Positions 1 to 9,048 of a stretch of 63,057 nucleotides of DNA are shown piece after piece. The stretch covers positions 1 through 63,057 of the forward strand of contig JAIKYB010000108.1 of NCBI GenBank assembly GCA_024683675.1. Reading direction: 5' to 3'. The stretch comes from Treponema sp. (lineage in GTDB: Bacteria > Spirochaetota > Spirochaetia > Treponematales > Treponemataceae). Positions within the stretch are counted from its first letter, which is position 1. Each line of letters opens with the position of its first letter. The notes under the pieces are model-generated. The model was given only the letters and a program-made list of their open reading frames with translations. It had not been told where the DNA came from and did not search any database. The position numbers were made by a program, and so were the translations under genes.

Positions 1-8
1 CTCCTTTA
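1..8 (-). promoter_or_regulatory. Ribosome binding site of a gene lying outside the window
   Basis: Read on the minus strand, the first bases of the window give AAAGGAG, about 10 bases after the stop codon of the repeat-helical protein gene. This looks like the Shine-Dalgarno sequence of a further minus-strand gene that starts just beyond the window edge, so the ispG transcription unit probably continues. Only the site itself is visible. Confidence 0.5.
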
Positions 9-18
9 TTAATTAATG

Positions 19-1122
19 TTAAAGTCCCAACTCAGATAATAACAATACAGCTTCTTTCTGCCAGTAACGTTCAGGACACCAGCGTACAAGTACAGAAAGA
101 AGACCTCTTGCAAAAATATCATGACCATCTTCATGGGCAAGTTTTGCAAGAAAATTAAAATTCTTCCAAAGTAAATTTTTATTTCCCCATTCAACTATAT
201 CAGTATTATAAGATAGCTCCTGAAAAAATGAAGCTAGATTTGTATATTCATAATTGGAATTTCTACTCTGAAGAGTTTCCAAAATCTTTGAAAATCCACA
301 TATAACTGCCAGAGAAGTAAATTCCATAGCCCTATCCTTTGCCCCAGCATCATAATAGTAATCAGCAAGCTTAGTGTAAGCATCCATAGAATAATAAACC
401 TGAGCTCTATAAAGACTAAAGAATTTTTCCATTGAATCACTTTTATTTGTAGAAATTGTATGTAGCATAGATGATTTTAAGGCTTTATCATTATAGGCCT
501 CATCCAGAGTAAGTATATTTAAAAGTCTTACTTCCATTTTTTGCAAATCATTTTGCAGCCTGCTTATTTCTGCTAACATGTATAAAATTTCATACTTTTC
601 ATCAGGAACATCAAGTACATCTTCATTACTAAGGGCTAAAAGATAATAATCTTCTGCAAATTTATATTCACCTTCAAGTCTGTATATATCTCCAATCAAT
701 TTATGAGCTTCAGGATAATGAACCATAGAATTCATATATTCACGAAGCTTTGTTATAGAATTATCAAAATATTCATTTCCTTTTTTCTTTAGATAAGTGT
801 TAATAATTCTTATACTTTCTTTTTCCTTTCTGCTTTCAAGAACATCCAGAACAGCATAAATACTATCTCCCGCATCGCGAACCCTTTTTGCAGAAAGAGA
901 GTCTTTTAAAGTCTGCTTTTCTTTTTCTAATTGTTGCTTCCTAAATAAAATGGCATCTTCTGAGTATTTAAGAGCCTTTCCATAATCCATGCTATCAAAG
1001 CTATAAAGTGCATTTCTGTAAGCATTTAAGCTTAAATTTGCCAGTTCAGCCGCGGTTGGAGCAGCTGCAAATAAGGAAATACATGTAAAAAGTGTAAAAA
1101 TAGTAACAAAAATCTTTTTCAT
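19..1122 (-). CDS. Exported TPR-like protein of unknown function
   Basis: The 367-residue product begins with a Sec signal peptide: KK, then a hydrophobic stretch ending in FAAA around residues 20-22, with no lipobox cysteine. It should therefore be periplasmic. The rest is alpha-helical with TPR-like pairs, for example the helices around residues 135-165 (containing AHKLIGDIYRLEGEYKFAED) and 230-275. That suggests a protein-binding scaffold, not an enzyme. The gene begins 3 bases after the ispG stop codon and has no clear Shine-Dalgarno sequence, so it is probably translated by coupling to ispG. No catalytic motif is visible and I cannot name the family. The gene is complete. Confidence 0.7.
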   Translation of the reverse strand: MKKIFVTIFTLFTCISLFAAAPTAAELANLSLNAYRNALYSFDSMDYGKALKYSEDAILFRKQQLEKEKQTLKDSLSAKRVRDAGDSIYAVLDVLESRKEKESIRIINTYLKKKGNEYFDNSITKLREYMNSMVHYPEAHKLIGDIYRLEGEYKFAEDYYLLALSNEDVLDVPDEKYEILYMLAEISRLQNDLQKMEVRLLNILTLDEAYNDKALKSSMLHTISTNKSDSMEKFFSLYRAQVYYSMDAYTKLADYYYDAGAKDRAMEFTSLAVICGFSKILETLQSRNSNYEYTNLASFFQELSYNTDIVEWGNKNLLWKNFNFLAKLAHEDGHDIFARGLLSVLVRWCPERYWQKEAVLLLSELGL

Positions 1123-1125
1123 AAA

Positions 1126-2214
1126 CTATAAAGAATTTAATTCTTCCTCAAAAACTTTATCGGCATCTTTTGCATCAATTGTTCGTACAACTTTACCTTT
1201 CTTAAAAATAATTGCCTTATCATTTGTTCCGGCAATTCCCAAATCCGCATGACGACCTTCCCCAGGCCCATTTACTACACAGCCCATTACTGCAACAGTA
1301 ATATTTTTATCCATTGCCAAAAGCTTTTTCTGCCATCTGTCAACAAAAGAATGTACATCAAAGCCTATACGACCACAGCGGGGACAACTAACAAGAGTTA
1401 CTCCCCCACTTCTTTTTCCACATTCCTTTAAGATGTTTATTCCAGCCATAACTTCATTTTCCATAGGAGAAGAAAGACTTACACGAATAGTATCTCCAAT
1501 TCCTTCTGAAAGAAGTGTTGAAAAGGCAATTGATGATTTTACAATTCCACCAATTAAAGGCCCGGCTTCTGTAACTCCCAAATGCAAGGGATTATCATAT
1601 TTTTCTGCATAAAAACGATTACATTCAATAGTTTCTTTTACATCACTGGATTTCATGCTGACTACATATTGGTCAAATTTTAAATCCTCAAAAACCTGAG
1701 CTTCTCTAACAGCGGTTTCACAAAGTCCCTGAGCTCTTGTAATTTGTCCTTCAGCAATTTGCTTTTGTAAATCCTGAGGAAGACTGCCACTATTAATTCC
1801 AATACGAATTGCAAGTCCGTTTTGGCGACAGCCTTCTACAACCTTACGTGTGTTTTCAATAGAACCAATATTTCCAGGATTTATTCTGATTGCAGCAACA
1901 TTTCCCTTAATACATTCAAGAGCGAGTTTATAATCAAAATGAATATCTGCAACTAAAGGCATAGAAGTTCTGGCTGCTATAAAATTTAAGCCATTTGCAC
2001 TTTCCATATCAGGAACTGCAAAGCGAACAATATCACAGCCCATCATTTTAAGATCATTTAATTCTCTAAGAATTCTTTCAAGCTTTTCATTATTAGTAGA
2101 AAGATCTGTTATTCCTTCTTTCCACATTGTCTGTACTGTAATAGGGTTATTTCCACCAATTGTAATTTTGTCAGTGATTCCCTTTCCACCCAAAGAAACA
2201 GTTTTACTACTCAT
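1126..2214 (-). CDS. ispG: 4-hydroxy-3-methylbut-2-enyl diphosphate synthase (IspG/GcpE)
   Basis: IspG carries out the penultimate step of the MEP isoprenoid pathway, reductively converting methylerythritol cyclodiphosphate to HMBPP with a [4Fe-4S] cluster. The N-terminal TIM-barrel half contains the family motif VQTMWKEG near residue 28 and VRFAVPD near residue 64. The C-terminal half has the cluster cysteines in SCPRCGR and in the MGCVVNGPGEG motif. At 362 residues it is the normal bacterial length, without the plant-type insert domain. The start is ATG with no Shine-Dalgarno sequence, and an extended -10 box lies 7 bases upstream, so the mRNA is probably leaderless. The downstream exported protein gene is co-transcribed. 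Function is secure from the motifs. Confidence 0.95.
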   Translation of the reverse strand: MSSKTVSLGGKGITDKITIGGNNPITVQTMWKEGITDLSTNNEKLERILRELNDLKMMGCDIVRFAVPDMESANGLNFIAARTSMPLVADIHFDYKLALECIKGNVAAIRINPGNIGSIENTRKVVEGCRQNGLAIRIGINSGSLPQDLQKQIAEGQITRAQGLCETAVREAQVFEDLKFDQYVVSMKSSDVKETIECNRFYAEKYDNPLHLGVTEAGPLIGGIVKSSIAFSTLLSEGIGDTIRVSLSSPMENEVMAGINILKECGKRSGGVTLVSCPRCGRIGFDVHSFVDRWQKKLLAMDKNITVAVMGCVVNGPGEGRHADLGIAGTNDKAIIFKKGKVVRTIDAKDADKVFEEELNSL

Positions 2215-2221
2215 ATTAATT

Positions 2222-2230
2222 ATTATAACA
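2222..2230 (-). promoter_or_regulatory. Extended -10 promoter of ispG, probably leaderless
   Basis: On the minus strand TGTTATAAT (extended -10, TGnTATAAT) is followed by exactly 7 bases and then the ispG ATG. No good -35 box sits at the normal distance, which is usual for extended -10 promoters. Transcription would begin at or next to the start codon. Confidence 0.55.
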
Positions 2231-2245
2231 GTAAATAAAACAAAA

Positions 2246-2274
2246 AACCATATCCCAATAATTGAGATATGGTT
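2246..2274 (-). terminator. Hairpin with T-run between the ATPase operon and ispG
   Basis: Arms AACCATATC (2246-2254) and GATATGGTT (2266-2274) form a 9-bp stem with an 11-base loop. On the minus strand it is followed by TTTTTGTTTT. It looks like a second Rho-independent terminator behind the V-ATPase operon, insulating the ispG promoter just downstream. The rest of 2215-2399 holds only another TATAAT-like box (2289-2294), an imperfect palindrome (about 2295-2310) and the stronger terminator. Confidence 0.5.
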
Positions 2275-2347
2275 ATATAAAGTATTAAATTATAGCTCCC
2301 TTAAGTGAGCCTTGATATTAACTATTTATAAACATTAAGTGACAAAA

Positions 2348-2380
2348 AAAAACTGCGGGACGCTGGGACCCGCAGTTTTT
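2348..2380 (-). terminator. Rho-independent terminator of the V-ATPase operon
   Basis: A perfect 12-bp stem, AAAAACTGCGGG paired with CCCGCAGTTTTT, encloses a 9-base loop. The T-run continues on the minus strand. It lies 20 bases after the atpK stop codon, as expected for the end of the operon. Being symmetric, it could also stop plus-strand transcription. Confidence 0.9.
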
Positions 2381-2399
2381 ATTTTTATGCGAAATTCGA

Positions 2400-2837
2400 T
2401 TATGCAATCAGAGAGAATACCATTGCGAACAAAGCAACAGATTCACAAAGACCTACAACCATGATGTACTGTGCAAAACCTTTTCCTGTTTCACCAAGAG
2501 CATCAGAAGCAGCAGCACCAGCTTTTCCCTGAGCAATAGCAGAGAAACACATAGCAAGACCAGATGCAATACCAAGACCAAGTGCAAAACCAGGTGTCAT
2601 AGCTCCGCTAGCTACCTTTGGCTTCATTGCAATATTCATAAGAAGGAAGCCGTAAATTGTCTGTGTAAGTGGAGCACCAGCAAATACTGTGAGGATGAAT
2701 GGAGCTGGCTTGTTATTAATATAACAGCGTTTCCAAGCACCAATTGCTCCCTGACCAGCAATTCCAATACCAATTGCTGAACCAATAGCAGCAATACCCA
2801 TACATACAGCAGCACCAATGTAACCTAAAATTTCCAT
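2400..2837 (-). CDS. atpK: V-type ATPase rotor proteolipid, subunit K
   Basis: This is the membrane rotor ring subunit that carries ions across the inner membrane. The 145 residues form two helical hairpins, i.e. the duplicated 16-kDa V-type form with four membrane segments. The first hairpin has PLTQT (T58, Q59) and the second has the ion-binding glutamate E132 in the motif GLCESVALF. Q103 completes a set that matches the spacing of the Na+ ligands T64, Q65, Q110 and E139 of Enterococcus hirae NtpK, so Na+ coupling is plausible. An AAAGGAG ribosome site precedes the ATG. It is the last gene of the operon, before a strong terminator. Identity is certain; ion choice is inferred. Confidence 0.95.
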   Translation of the reverse strand: MEILGYIGAAVCMGIAAIGSAIGIGIAGQGAIGAWKRCYINNKPAPFILTVFAGAPLTQTIYGFLLMNIAMKPKVASGAMTPGFALGLGIASGLAMCFSAIAQGKAGAAASDALGETGKGFAQYIMVVGLCESVALFAMVFSLIA

Positions 2838-2871
2838 ATTATTCTCCTTTAGCCAATTCAGGCTTTATATT

Positions 2872-4800
2872 TTATTTTTCAGCGAATGGCTGGAATTTAA
2901 CTCCAGACCAGCTCATTCCAATATGTGTACAGAACTCCAATGTGTTCAAACGTACGCCATGTACAATTACAGACAGCAGGTTCAAAATCATGTTTAAGCC
3001 ATGACCAAATACCAGCAGTGCAATAGCAGCAATGAACAAAATTGCATGTCCCAACATAGGGCCAGCAAGAGTGTTTACTGTCTCAGAAATAGCGGCACCA
3101 GCCAGACCAACGGCCCAGAGGCGGATATAAGAAACTATATCCGAGAATACATTTACTACTCCCAAAAGAACAGAAATAATATTCTTACAGCTTTCAAGGA
3201 TAGATTTTCCAACACTTCCTTCGTAGTTAGCAAAAATAAAGCTTAAGGCAAAACCTACAGCAATCATTGCAACTTCAATTTTTCCAACAGGAACCGGTCC
3301 AATTGAACCAAGCATTGGGAAAACCTGGCCATTTACGACCATAGCAAGTACAACCCAGAACATACCAATAAGCTGCATGAGCGAACCGATATCTCCAAGT
3401 GACTTTACGCCATTTCCTTCTCTGATGTTTCTTGCGGCAGCCTTGATATGTGCAACAGAAAGCTGAAGCAAAGCCAGAGCAAAACAGAAAATCTGCAAGT
3501 TCTGAGACTTTGTAAGTCCTATGCTTGTGTCCGCAATCCAAGGTACATTCCAAAGCTTATCTTCGTAGGCACTTGAAATCCATGGAATAGAAAGCTTTGT
3601 AAGCCAATTAGGCAGCTTTTCAACAGGAATACCAAACCAAGTACAGGTTACAGTTCCCCATATTACAGTAGCAAGTGCAACCAAGAGGATTAAACCAAAT
3701 AAAGCTGGCACCGGCTTTTTAGCGGCCTTTGTTTTAAGCATCATAATTACGACAAAAGCCGTAACTAAGAGTCCATAACCTCCATCGCCAAAAATCATGG
3801 CAAAAAAGATTGTAAAGAATAATAAGAACCAACCAGAAATATCAAATTCATGATAGCCAGGTACTGTTCCTAGGAAGTCTGTAAGAGGATAAATAAGACT
3901 TACAAACTTATTATTCTTAAGCTTTGTTGGAACTTCAACGTCATCATCTTCAGGATCTGCGTAAGCAAGGGCCCAGGAATTGTCTGCACAATATTTCTTG
4001 AATTCTTCAAGATTTGCAGCAGGAACATATCCCGAAAGCCAGGCAAGGTCATTTTCATTTCCATTCTTTTCGCAGCCCATTCCAGCATTAACGTTTTCAA
4101 ATTCGATATCAGCAACAAGCTTTTTCTGGAATTTTGAAATAGCTGTTACATAAGGAGCTTTTTCTGTATAAAAGGCTTCAATTTCAGCAATTTCCTTTTT
4201 ATCCTTAAGGATTTCTTCTTCCAAAAGTTTTGTTGACATACGAGGGAAAGGTACTTCAAATGCTTCTGGCAAAAGATTTGCCGGACGACCTTCGCCCCCA
4301 TTGATAACCATAAATCTTACAGCCTTAGAATCGTTATTAACAAGAATTGTTTTTACTGATTCATCAATTTGACTGTATTTTTCTGCAGGAACTTCATACA
4401 TCTTGAGCTGAATACCCTTTTCAGCCAAATAGGTAAAGTCTTCAATTGTAACTTGTCCCCATGACGAAAAACGATCCAATTCAGTTGTATCTGCAGATAT
4501 TTCTTCCAAAAGTCCTTTCTTGCGGTCTGATTTTTCAACAACTTCAGCGCAGAGATTAACGACTTCTTGGTCAGACAAAGTAGCTTCATTTCCTTTCTTT
4601 GTCTTAGGAAGCTTTATTTCCCCCAGAATTGATTCTGAGAGCATTGCATTATTTGTATATTCTTTGAAAGCTGTGAGTTTTTCACTTGAGCCATCCAGTT
4701 TTTCCAGATGTACAAGACCTATTTTTCTCAAAGCCTTCAGAGCCTCTTCTTTTTCCTTATTGAGAAGGACAACAGAGACTTTTTTCATTGGTTCAATCAT
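2872..4800 (-). CDS. atpI: V-type ATPase subunit I (subunit a homologue)
   Basis: Subunit I is the stator membrane subunit that forms the ion half-channels against the K ring. The first ~300 of 642 residues are a cytoplasmic, charged, partly coiled-coil arm. From about residue 325 there are seven or eight membrane segments, with the conserved FGDGGYG loop near residue 340. The late helix with SYIRLWAVGLAGAAIS contains the essential channel arginine. Length and layout are typical of archaeal/bacterial V-type subunit I. Its ATG overlaps the atpD stop by 4 bases (ATGA), so it is translationally coupled to atpD. Its partners are K in the membrane and the peripheral stalk E subunit. Confidence 0.95.
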   Translation of the reverse strand: MIEPMKKVSVVLLNKEKEEALKALRKIGLVHLEKLDGSSEKLTAFKEYTNNAMLSESILGEIKLPKTKKGNEATLSDQEVVNLCAEVVEKSDRKKGLLEEISADTTELDRFSSWGQVTIEDFTYLAEKGIQLKMYEVPAEKYSQIDESVKTILVNNDSKAVRFMVINGGEGRPANLLPEAFEVPFPRMSTKLLEEEILKDKKEIAEIEAFYTEKAPYVTAISKFQKKLVADIEFENVNAGMGCEKNGNENDLAWLSGYVPAANLEEFKKYCADNSWALAYADPEDDDVEVPTKLKNNKFVSLIYPLTDFLGTVPGYHEFDISGWFLLFFTIFFAMIFGDGGYGLLVTAFVVIMMLKTKAAKKPVPALFGLILLVALATVIWGTVTCTWFGIPVEKLPNWLTKLSIPWISSAYEDKLWNVPWIADTSIGLTKSQNLQIFCFALALLQLSVAHIKAAARNIREGNGVKSLGDIGSLMQLIGMFWVVLAMVVNGQVFPMLGSIGPVPVGKIEVAMIAVGFALSFIFANYEGSVGKSILESCKNIISVLLGVVNVFSDIVSYIRLWAVGLAGAAISETVNTLAGPMLGHAILFIAAIALLVFGHGLNMILNLLSVIVHGVRLNTLEFCTHIGMSWSGVKFQPFAEK

Positions 4801-5420
4801 TTTCCAGCCTCCATTTCTTCATCAATTTTAGCCTGCAGCTTTTTCTTAGAAATCTTACTGCGCACAACGGCGGCAACCTGTTCATCACCAAGATAAACAG
4901 TGATTTTCTTTATATTAGCCTTAGTTTCAGGAATCTTAACCTTTTCAAAAAGATTAACACGCTGAGTTGTAGTGCGAAGCTCTTGAGATAAGAGGCGTAC
5001 CTGCTCATCCAATACTTCAGCTTCCAGGTCTAGAGACAAGGCCTTTTCCATTCTATCGGCCGCCATATCAATCCACAGCGGTGTCTGATAAAGGTCATAA
5101 TCCCCTCGCCCAAAGTCTGCACCTTCATATACCGGAATTGTTACACCGGCAATATTACCCGTACCCTTTTTGATATTTTTTACAGTGACCATATCAGGAG
5201 TGAATGCTTCTCGCTCACCGAATACGGAAATCCACTGCTCAAACTCTTTTTCAAGGGCAACACGAGCGGCGCGCACTTCTTTTGCTTTGGCATCTATAGT
5301 GCGGATTTCTGTTTGAAGCTGCTGTTTTTTGAGCATAAGGGTTGGAAGATAGCGCTTGTACATTTTTAGCGCATCTTTTTGTACCTTGAGCTCATTTTTT
5401 GTCAGCTTTATCTTTGCCAT
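4797..5420 (-). CDS. atpD: V-type ATPase central stalk subunit D
   Basis: Subunit D is the rotating central shaft inside the A3B3 head. The 207-residue product starts with the typical MAKIKLTKNELKVQ and is helical at both ends (about 1-75 and 130-200), which form the antiparallel coiled coil, with a short middle region. A GGAG ribosome site lies just before the ATG, 12 bases after the atpB stop. In other V-ATPases D works with subunit F. No F gene is visible in this operon. Confidence 0.93.
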   Translation of the reverse strand: MAKIKLTKNELKVQKDALKMYKRYLPTLMLKKQQLQTEIRTIDAKAKEVRAARVALEKEFEQWISVFGEREAFTPDMVTVKNIKKGTGNIAGVTIPVYEGADFGRGDYDLYQTPLWIDMAADRMEKALSLDLEAEVLDEQVRLLSQELRTTTQRVNLFEKVKIPETKANIKKITVYLGDEQVAAVVRSKISKKKLQAKIDEEMEAGK

Positions 5421-5432
5421 CAGCGATCTCCA

Positions 5433-6728
5433 CTAGTTCTTTGGCCAGTACTCTTCAATTAATGATGATTTAAGACCGGTTTCTTCTGGTTCAAAACAAT
5501 CAGCAAGAATCTTCCAGCCCAAATCCAAAGCATCTTCCAGAGGAATATTCTTTGAAAGGTCCATCATTCCATCTTCAAATTTCTTACCATAAGCGAGGAG
5601 TTTTTCATCCCACTTACTCATATTAAATCCCATTGATTTCTTTTCAAGGGTATCTTTGTAGTTAGAATAAAGACGAATCATACCATCCATAAGAGCACGA
5701 TGATCTGGACGTGTAGAACCGTTTACATTCTGCTTCAAACGAGAAAGAGAACCGAATGGCTCAATACGTCCACCCTTAAGGTAGTACTGTCCTTCTGTAA
5801 TATATCCAGTGTTATCTGGTACCGGATGAGTTACGTCATCACCTGGCATTGTTGTTACAGCAAGAATTGTTACAGAACCTGCAGAATCGAAGTCTACAGC
5901 TTTTTCGTAACGGCTAGCTAACTGTGAGTACAAGTCTCCAGGATAACCACGGTTAGAAGGAACCTGTTCCTGTGTAATGGCAATTTCCTTCATTGAGTCG
6001 GCAAAGTTTGTCATATCTGTAAGAAGTACAAGAACATCCTTACCTTTAAGGGCAAACTGTTCAGCAACTGCAAGTGACAAATCAGGAATCTTCTGACATT
6101 CTACTGTAGGGTCAGCGGCTGTATGCATGAACATTACAGTCTTTGAAAGAGCACCACCATCTTCAAGTGTTTTCTTAAAGTAGAGATAGTCATCATATTT
6201 AAGACCCATACCACCAAGAACGATTACATCAACTTCGGCCTGCATGGCAATGCGGGCAAGCAGCTGGTTATAAGGTTCTCCAGAGATAGAGAAGATAGGA
6301 AGCTTCTGTGATACTACCAATGTATTGAACATATCAATCATAGGGATACCGGTACGAATCATACGGCGTGCCATGATACGTTTTGAAGGGTTTACTGAAG
6401 GACCTCCAATTGTTACAAGGCTGTCTGCAAGTGCCGGACCATTGTCACGAGGCTGAGCAGAACCGTTAAAGATACGACCAAGCAAATCATCAGAGAAAGA
6501 TACTTCCATCTGATGTCCAAGGAACTTAATGTGGTCTCCGGTAGAAATACCGCGTCCTCCGGCAAAAACCTGGAGTGAAACTACATCACCTTCAATTTTA
6601 TTAACTTCGGCAAGTGATTTTCCGAAACGTGTTTCAATTTCGGCAAGCTCACCGTAAGCGACATTGTCTGCCTTTACAGTAATAACACTTCCGACGATGG
6701 ATTCAATCTTACTATAAACTTTGTTCAT
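5433..6728 (-). CDS. atpB: V-type ATPase subunit B (non-catalytic)
   Basis: Subunit B alternates with A in the ATPase head. The 431-residue product shows the beta-barrel N-terminus, the [16 protein letters not shown] segment near residue 122, and [11 protein letters not shown] where a catalytic subunit would have its P-loop. The lack of GxxxxGKT is normal for B. The downstream [16 protein letters not shown] and [15 protein letters not shown] motifs are characteristic of V-type B. It begins 2 bases after the atpA stop. Length is slightly short of archaeal B (about 460) but all core motifs are present. Confidence 0.96.
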   Translation of the reverse strand: MNKVYSKIESIVGSVITVKADNVAYGELAEIETRFGKSLAEVNKIEGDVVSLQVFAGGRGISTGDHIKFLGHQMEVSFSDDLLGRIFNGSAQPRDNGPALADSLVTIGGPSVNPSKRIMARRMIRTGIPMIDMFNTLVVSQKLPIFSISGEPYNQLLARIAMQAEVDVIVLGGMGLKYDDYLYFKKTLEDGGALSKTVMFMHTAADPTVECQKIPDLSLAVAEQFALKGKDVLVLLTDMTNFADSMKEIAITQEQVPSNRGYPGDLYSQLASRYEKAVDFDSAGSVTILAVTTMPGDDVTHPVPDNTGYITEGQYYLKGGRIEPFGSLSRLKQNVNGSTRPDHRALMDGMIRLYSNYKDTLEKKSMGFNMSKWDEKLLAYGKKFEDGMMDLSKNIPLEDALDLGWKILADCFEPEETGLKSSLIEEYWPKN

Positions 6729-6730
6729 AA

Positions 6731-8500
6731 TTATTCACCATCCTTAAGCATTGCGCTTACATCGTCGCGAACCTTTCCGTTTGCAGAAGCATAGTGAGCT
6801 TCAACAGCTTTTTCTGCTTCCTTGAACTTGTCGCTGTTCCAGAGAGAATAGTTCCAGTCAATAAACTTCTGTCTCATCTGGTTGAAGAAGTTACGTGCTG
6901 TATCCTTGTCTGCAAGTTCAAAGTCGGAACCAAGAACCTTAAGAACTTTAGCAAATGTGTACTGCTGACGTTCAACGCTTACAGCTGCATCAATTTCATC
7001 AAATGAGTTCTGCTGCATATAAACGGCATCAAGGAATTCACTCTTAAGATATTCGATATAATCTTCAGTTGTTGTACCTTCTTCACCAACTACTTTCATC
7101 ATCTGATTTACTTCTACCCCAGAAAGGAATACCTTACGTGCATAAGCAACCCAGTCTTCGCGAATAACTGATTTATATTTTGACCATGAAATAATTGGGT
7201 CAATTGCAGGATACTTACGAGCATCAGAACGTTCACGTGAAAGTCCATGGAAAGCACCAACTACTTTAAGAGTTGCCTGAGTTACAGGCTCTTCAAAGTT
7301 ACCACCGGCAGGAGATACTGTACCACCAATTGTTACAGAACCTACATTTCCATCACGGAGCTTTACAATACCAGCACGTTCATAGAAGGCTGCAATATAA
7401 GATTCAAGGTAAGCTGGGAATGCTTCTTCTCCAGGAATCTCTTCCAAACGTCCAGACATTTCACGAAGAGCCTGTGCCCAACGAGAGGTAGAATCTGCAA
7501 GCAGAAGAACGTGAAGACCCATCTGACGATAATATTCAGCAAGTGTAACTGATGTATAAACTGAAGCTTCACGGGAAGCAACAGGCATAGAAGATGTATT
7601 ACAAATGATGATTGTTCTTTCCATTAAAGAACGACCTGTTCTTGGGTCCTTCAATTCTGGGAACTCTTTAATTGTTTCTACAACTTCACCGGCACGTTCA
7701 CCACAGGCTGCGATAATTACGATATCAACGTCAGCATTTCTTGAGGTTGTGTGCTGCAATACAGTTTTACCAGCACCGAAAGGTCCTGGAATACAATATG
7801 TACCACCCTTAGAAACCGGATAGAAAGTATCAATAAGACGAACCTGAGTTACCATTGGTTCTGTTGGGGCAAGTCGCTCTGCATAGCAGTCAACTGCACG
7901 TTTTACAGGCCATTTGAAAGCCATTTTAAGATCGTGGTCATTACCCTTTTCGTCTGTTACAACTGCTACAACATCTTCTATTGTATAAGAACCAGCAGGA
8001 GTAACCTTCTTTACTGTGTACATTCCAAGTAAATCAAAAGGAACAAGAATCTTATGAGTAAATGGTCCTTCTGGAACAGAACCAATTGCATCACCACGAA
8101 GAACCTTATCGCCTTCTTTTACACTTGGTGTCCAGTCCCATTTCTTGTCACGAGGAAGTGAATCAACATACACACCACGCTCAAGGAAGAATCCTGCTTT
8201 TTCTGCAACCAAAGGAAGAGGATTCTGCAAACCATCAAAGGTCTGGCCAAGAAGTCCTGGTCCTAATTCTGCACAGAGAAGATCTCCCATCAGGTCAACC
8301 TTGTCACCTGCTTTGATTCCCTGTGTCATTTCGAAAATCTGCATTTGGGCTTTATTTCCGCGAATACGGATAATTTCACCTCTGAGCTTCTTTCCGTCAA
8401 CATTTACGTAGCCTACTTCATTCATAGAAACAGAACCTTCGAATTCGATGGTTACCATGTTTCCGTTAATGCCGACTACTTTTGCATTTGTATCAGTCAT
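6731..8500 (-). CDS. atpA: V-type ATPase catalytic subunit A
   Basis: Subunit A hydrolyses or makes ATP. The 589-residue product has the Walker A motif GPFGAGKT at about residues 239-246 and the catalytic segment [10 protein letters not shown] downstream. It also carries the ~90-residue non-homologous insert (about 110-200) that separates V-type A from F-type beta. I place the start at the ATG at 8500, one codon later than an in-frame TTG, because this ATG overlaps the stop of the preceding gene (TGATG) and has GGAG 7 bases upstream. It follows the DUF2764 gene and precedes atpB with 2 bases between. Confidence 0.96.
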   Translation of the reverse strand: MTDTNAKVVGINGNMVTIEFEGSVSMNEVGYVNVDGKKLRGEIIRIRGNKAQMQIFEMTQGIKAGDKVDLMGDLLCAELGPGLLGQTFDGLQNPLPLVAEKAGFFLERGVYVDSLPRDKKWDWTPSVKEGDKVLRGDAIGSVPEGPFTHKILVPFDLLGMYTVKKVTPAGSYTIEDVVAVVTDEKGNDHDLKMAFKWPVKRAVDCYAERLAPTEPMVTQVRLIDTFYPVSKGGTYCIPGPFGAGKTVLQHTTSRNADVDIVIIAACGERAGEVVETIKEFPELKDPRTGRSLMERTIIICNTSSMPVASREASVYTSVTLAEYYRQMGLHVLLLADSTSRWAQALREMSGRLEEIPGEEAFPAYLESYIAAFYERAGIVKLRDGNVGSVTIGGTVSPAGGNFEEPVTQATLKVVGAFHGLSRERSDARKYPAIDPIISWSKYKSVIREDWVAYARKVFLSGVEVNQMMKVVGEEGTTTEDYIEYLKSEFLDAVYMQQNSFDEIDAAVSVERQQYTFAKVLKVLGSDFELADKDTARNFFNQMRQKFIDWNYSLWNSDKFKEAEKAVEAHYASANGKVRDDVSAMLKDGE

Positions 8501-9048
8501 CAATTAACTCCATCATTGCTTAAAATCGTATCGTAAATCTTATGATAAGATGTCTTTCCGTTTTCAACCTCGAACTTGCGCATTCGCTCAACAAGTATAA
8601 GACGGAGGCCGTAGGCGTACACAGCATCAATTGAAAATGCATCCAGAGGACGCAAATCATCTAGCAGTCGTAACCTGTAATCATAAAGAAACTGCTCTGC
8701 ACTCAAAGGGCTATCCATACCCACTGCCGTACGTGCTGCAGTAACAATGTCTGCTGTACATCCCGGAGGGAGCGGAATACTGTCCTTTTTAAGTTTCTGT
8801 GCACGAATCTGAGCCAATGCACAGCGCAGGTTTCTTTCTTTTTCATACCAAGTATCAAGAAAAGCAGAGCCTGTAGCTTCAAGTTCCATTGGAGGAACAA
8901 GGGAAAGCTTTTCCAGAATCTTTTTTTCATCCTCAGAAATAAAACGACCTGCCAACTCACGGAATTGTTCTCCTGTAAGAGGTAGAGCTGCTTTAGTTTC
9001 TGCAGCAGAGATATTTGGTAATTGTGAAACCAAATAATAGTAATCCAC
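8500..9048 (-). CDS. DUF2764 family protein of the V-ATPase operon
   Basis: This 182-residue protein resembles the DUF2764 family, known from spirochaete V-ATPase operons such as T. pallidum's. It starts MDYYYLVSQLPN, is soluble and mainly helical, and contains the segment LLDDLRPLDAFSID near residue 129. It lies exactly between E and A, where archaeal-type operons carry subunits C and F, and neither is present here. I therefore infer that it may do the job of C/d, the socket joining the shaft to the K ring. The GTG start overlaps the atpE stop as TAGTG. Family assignment is from recognition of the sequence; the role is not proven. Confidence 0.75.
   Translation of the reverse strand: MDYYYLVSQLPNISAAETKAALPLTGEQFRELAGRFISEDEKKILEKLSLVPPMELEATGSAFLDTWYEKERNLRCALAQIRAQKLKKDSIPLPPGCTADIVTAARTAVGMDSPLSAEQFLYDYRLRLLDDLRPLDAFSIDAVYAYGLRLILVERMRKFEVENGKTSYHKIYDTILSNDGVN

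Noticed and set aside
1157-1164. GCCGATAA box (minus strand) inside ispG
   Set aside because: It lies within coding sequence (Asp-Ala-Asp-Lys codons), far from any start. Another at 58284-58291 is likewise coding. Both fit chance.
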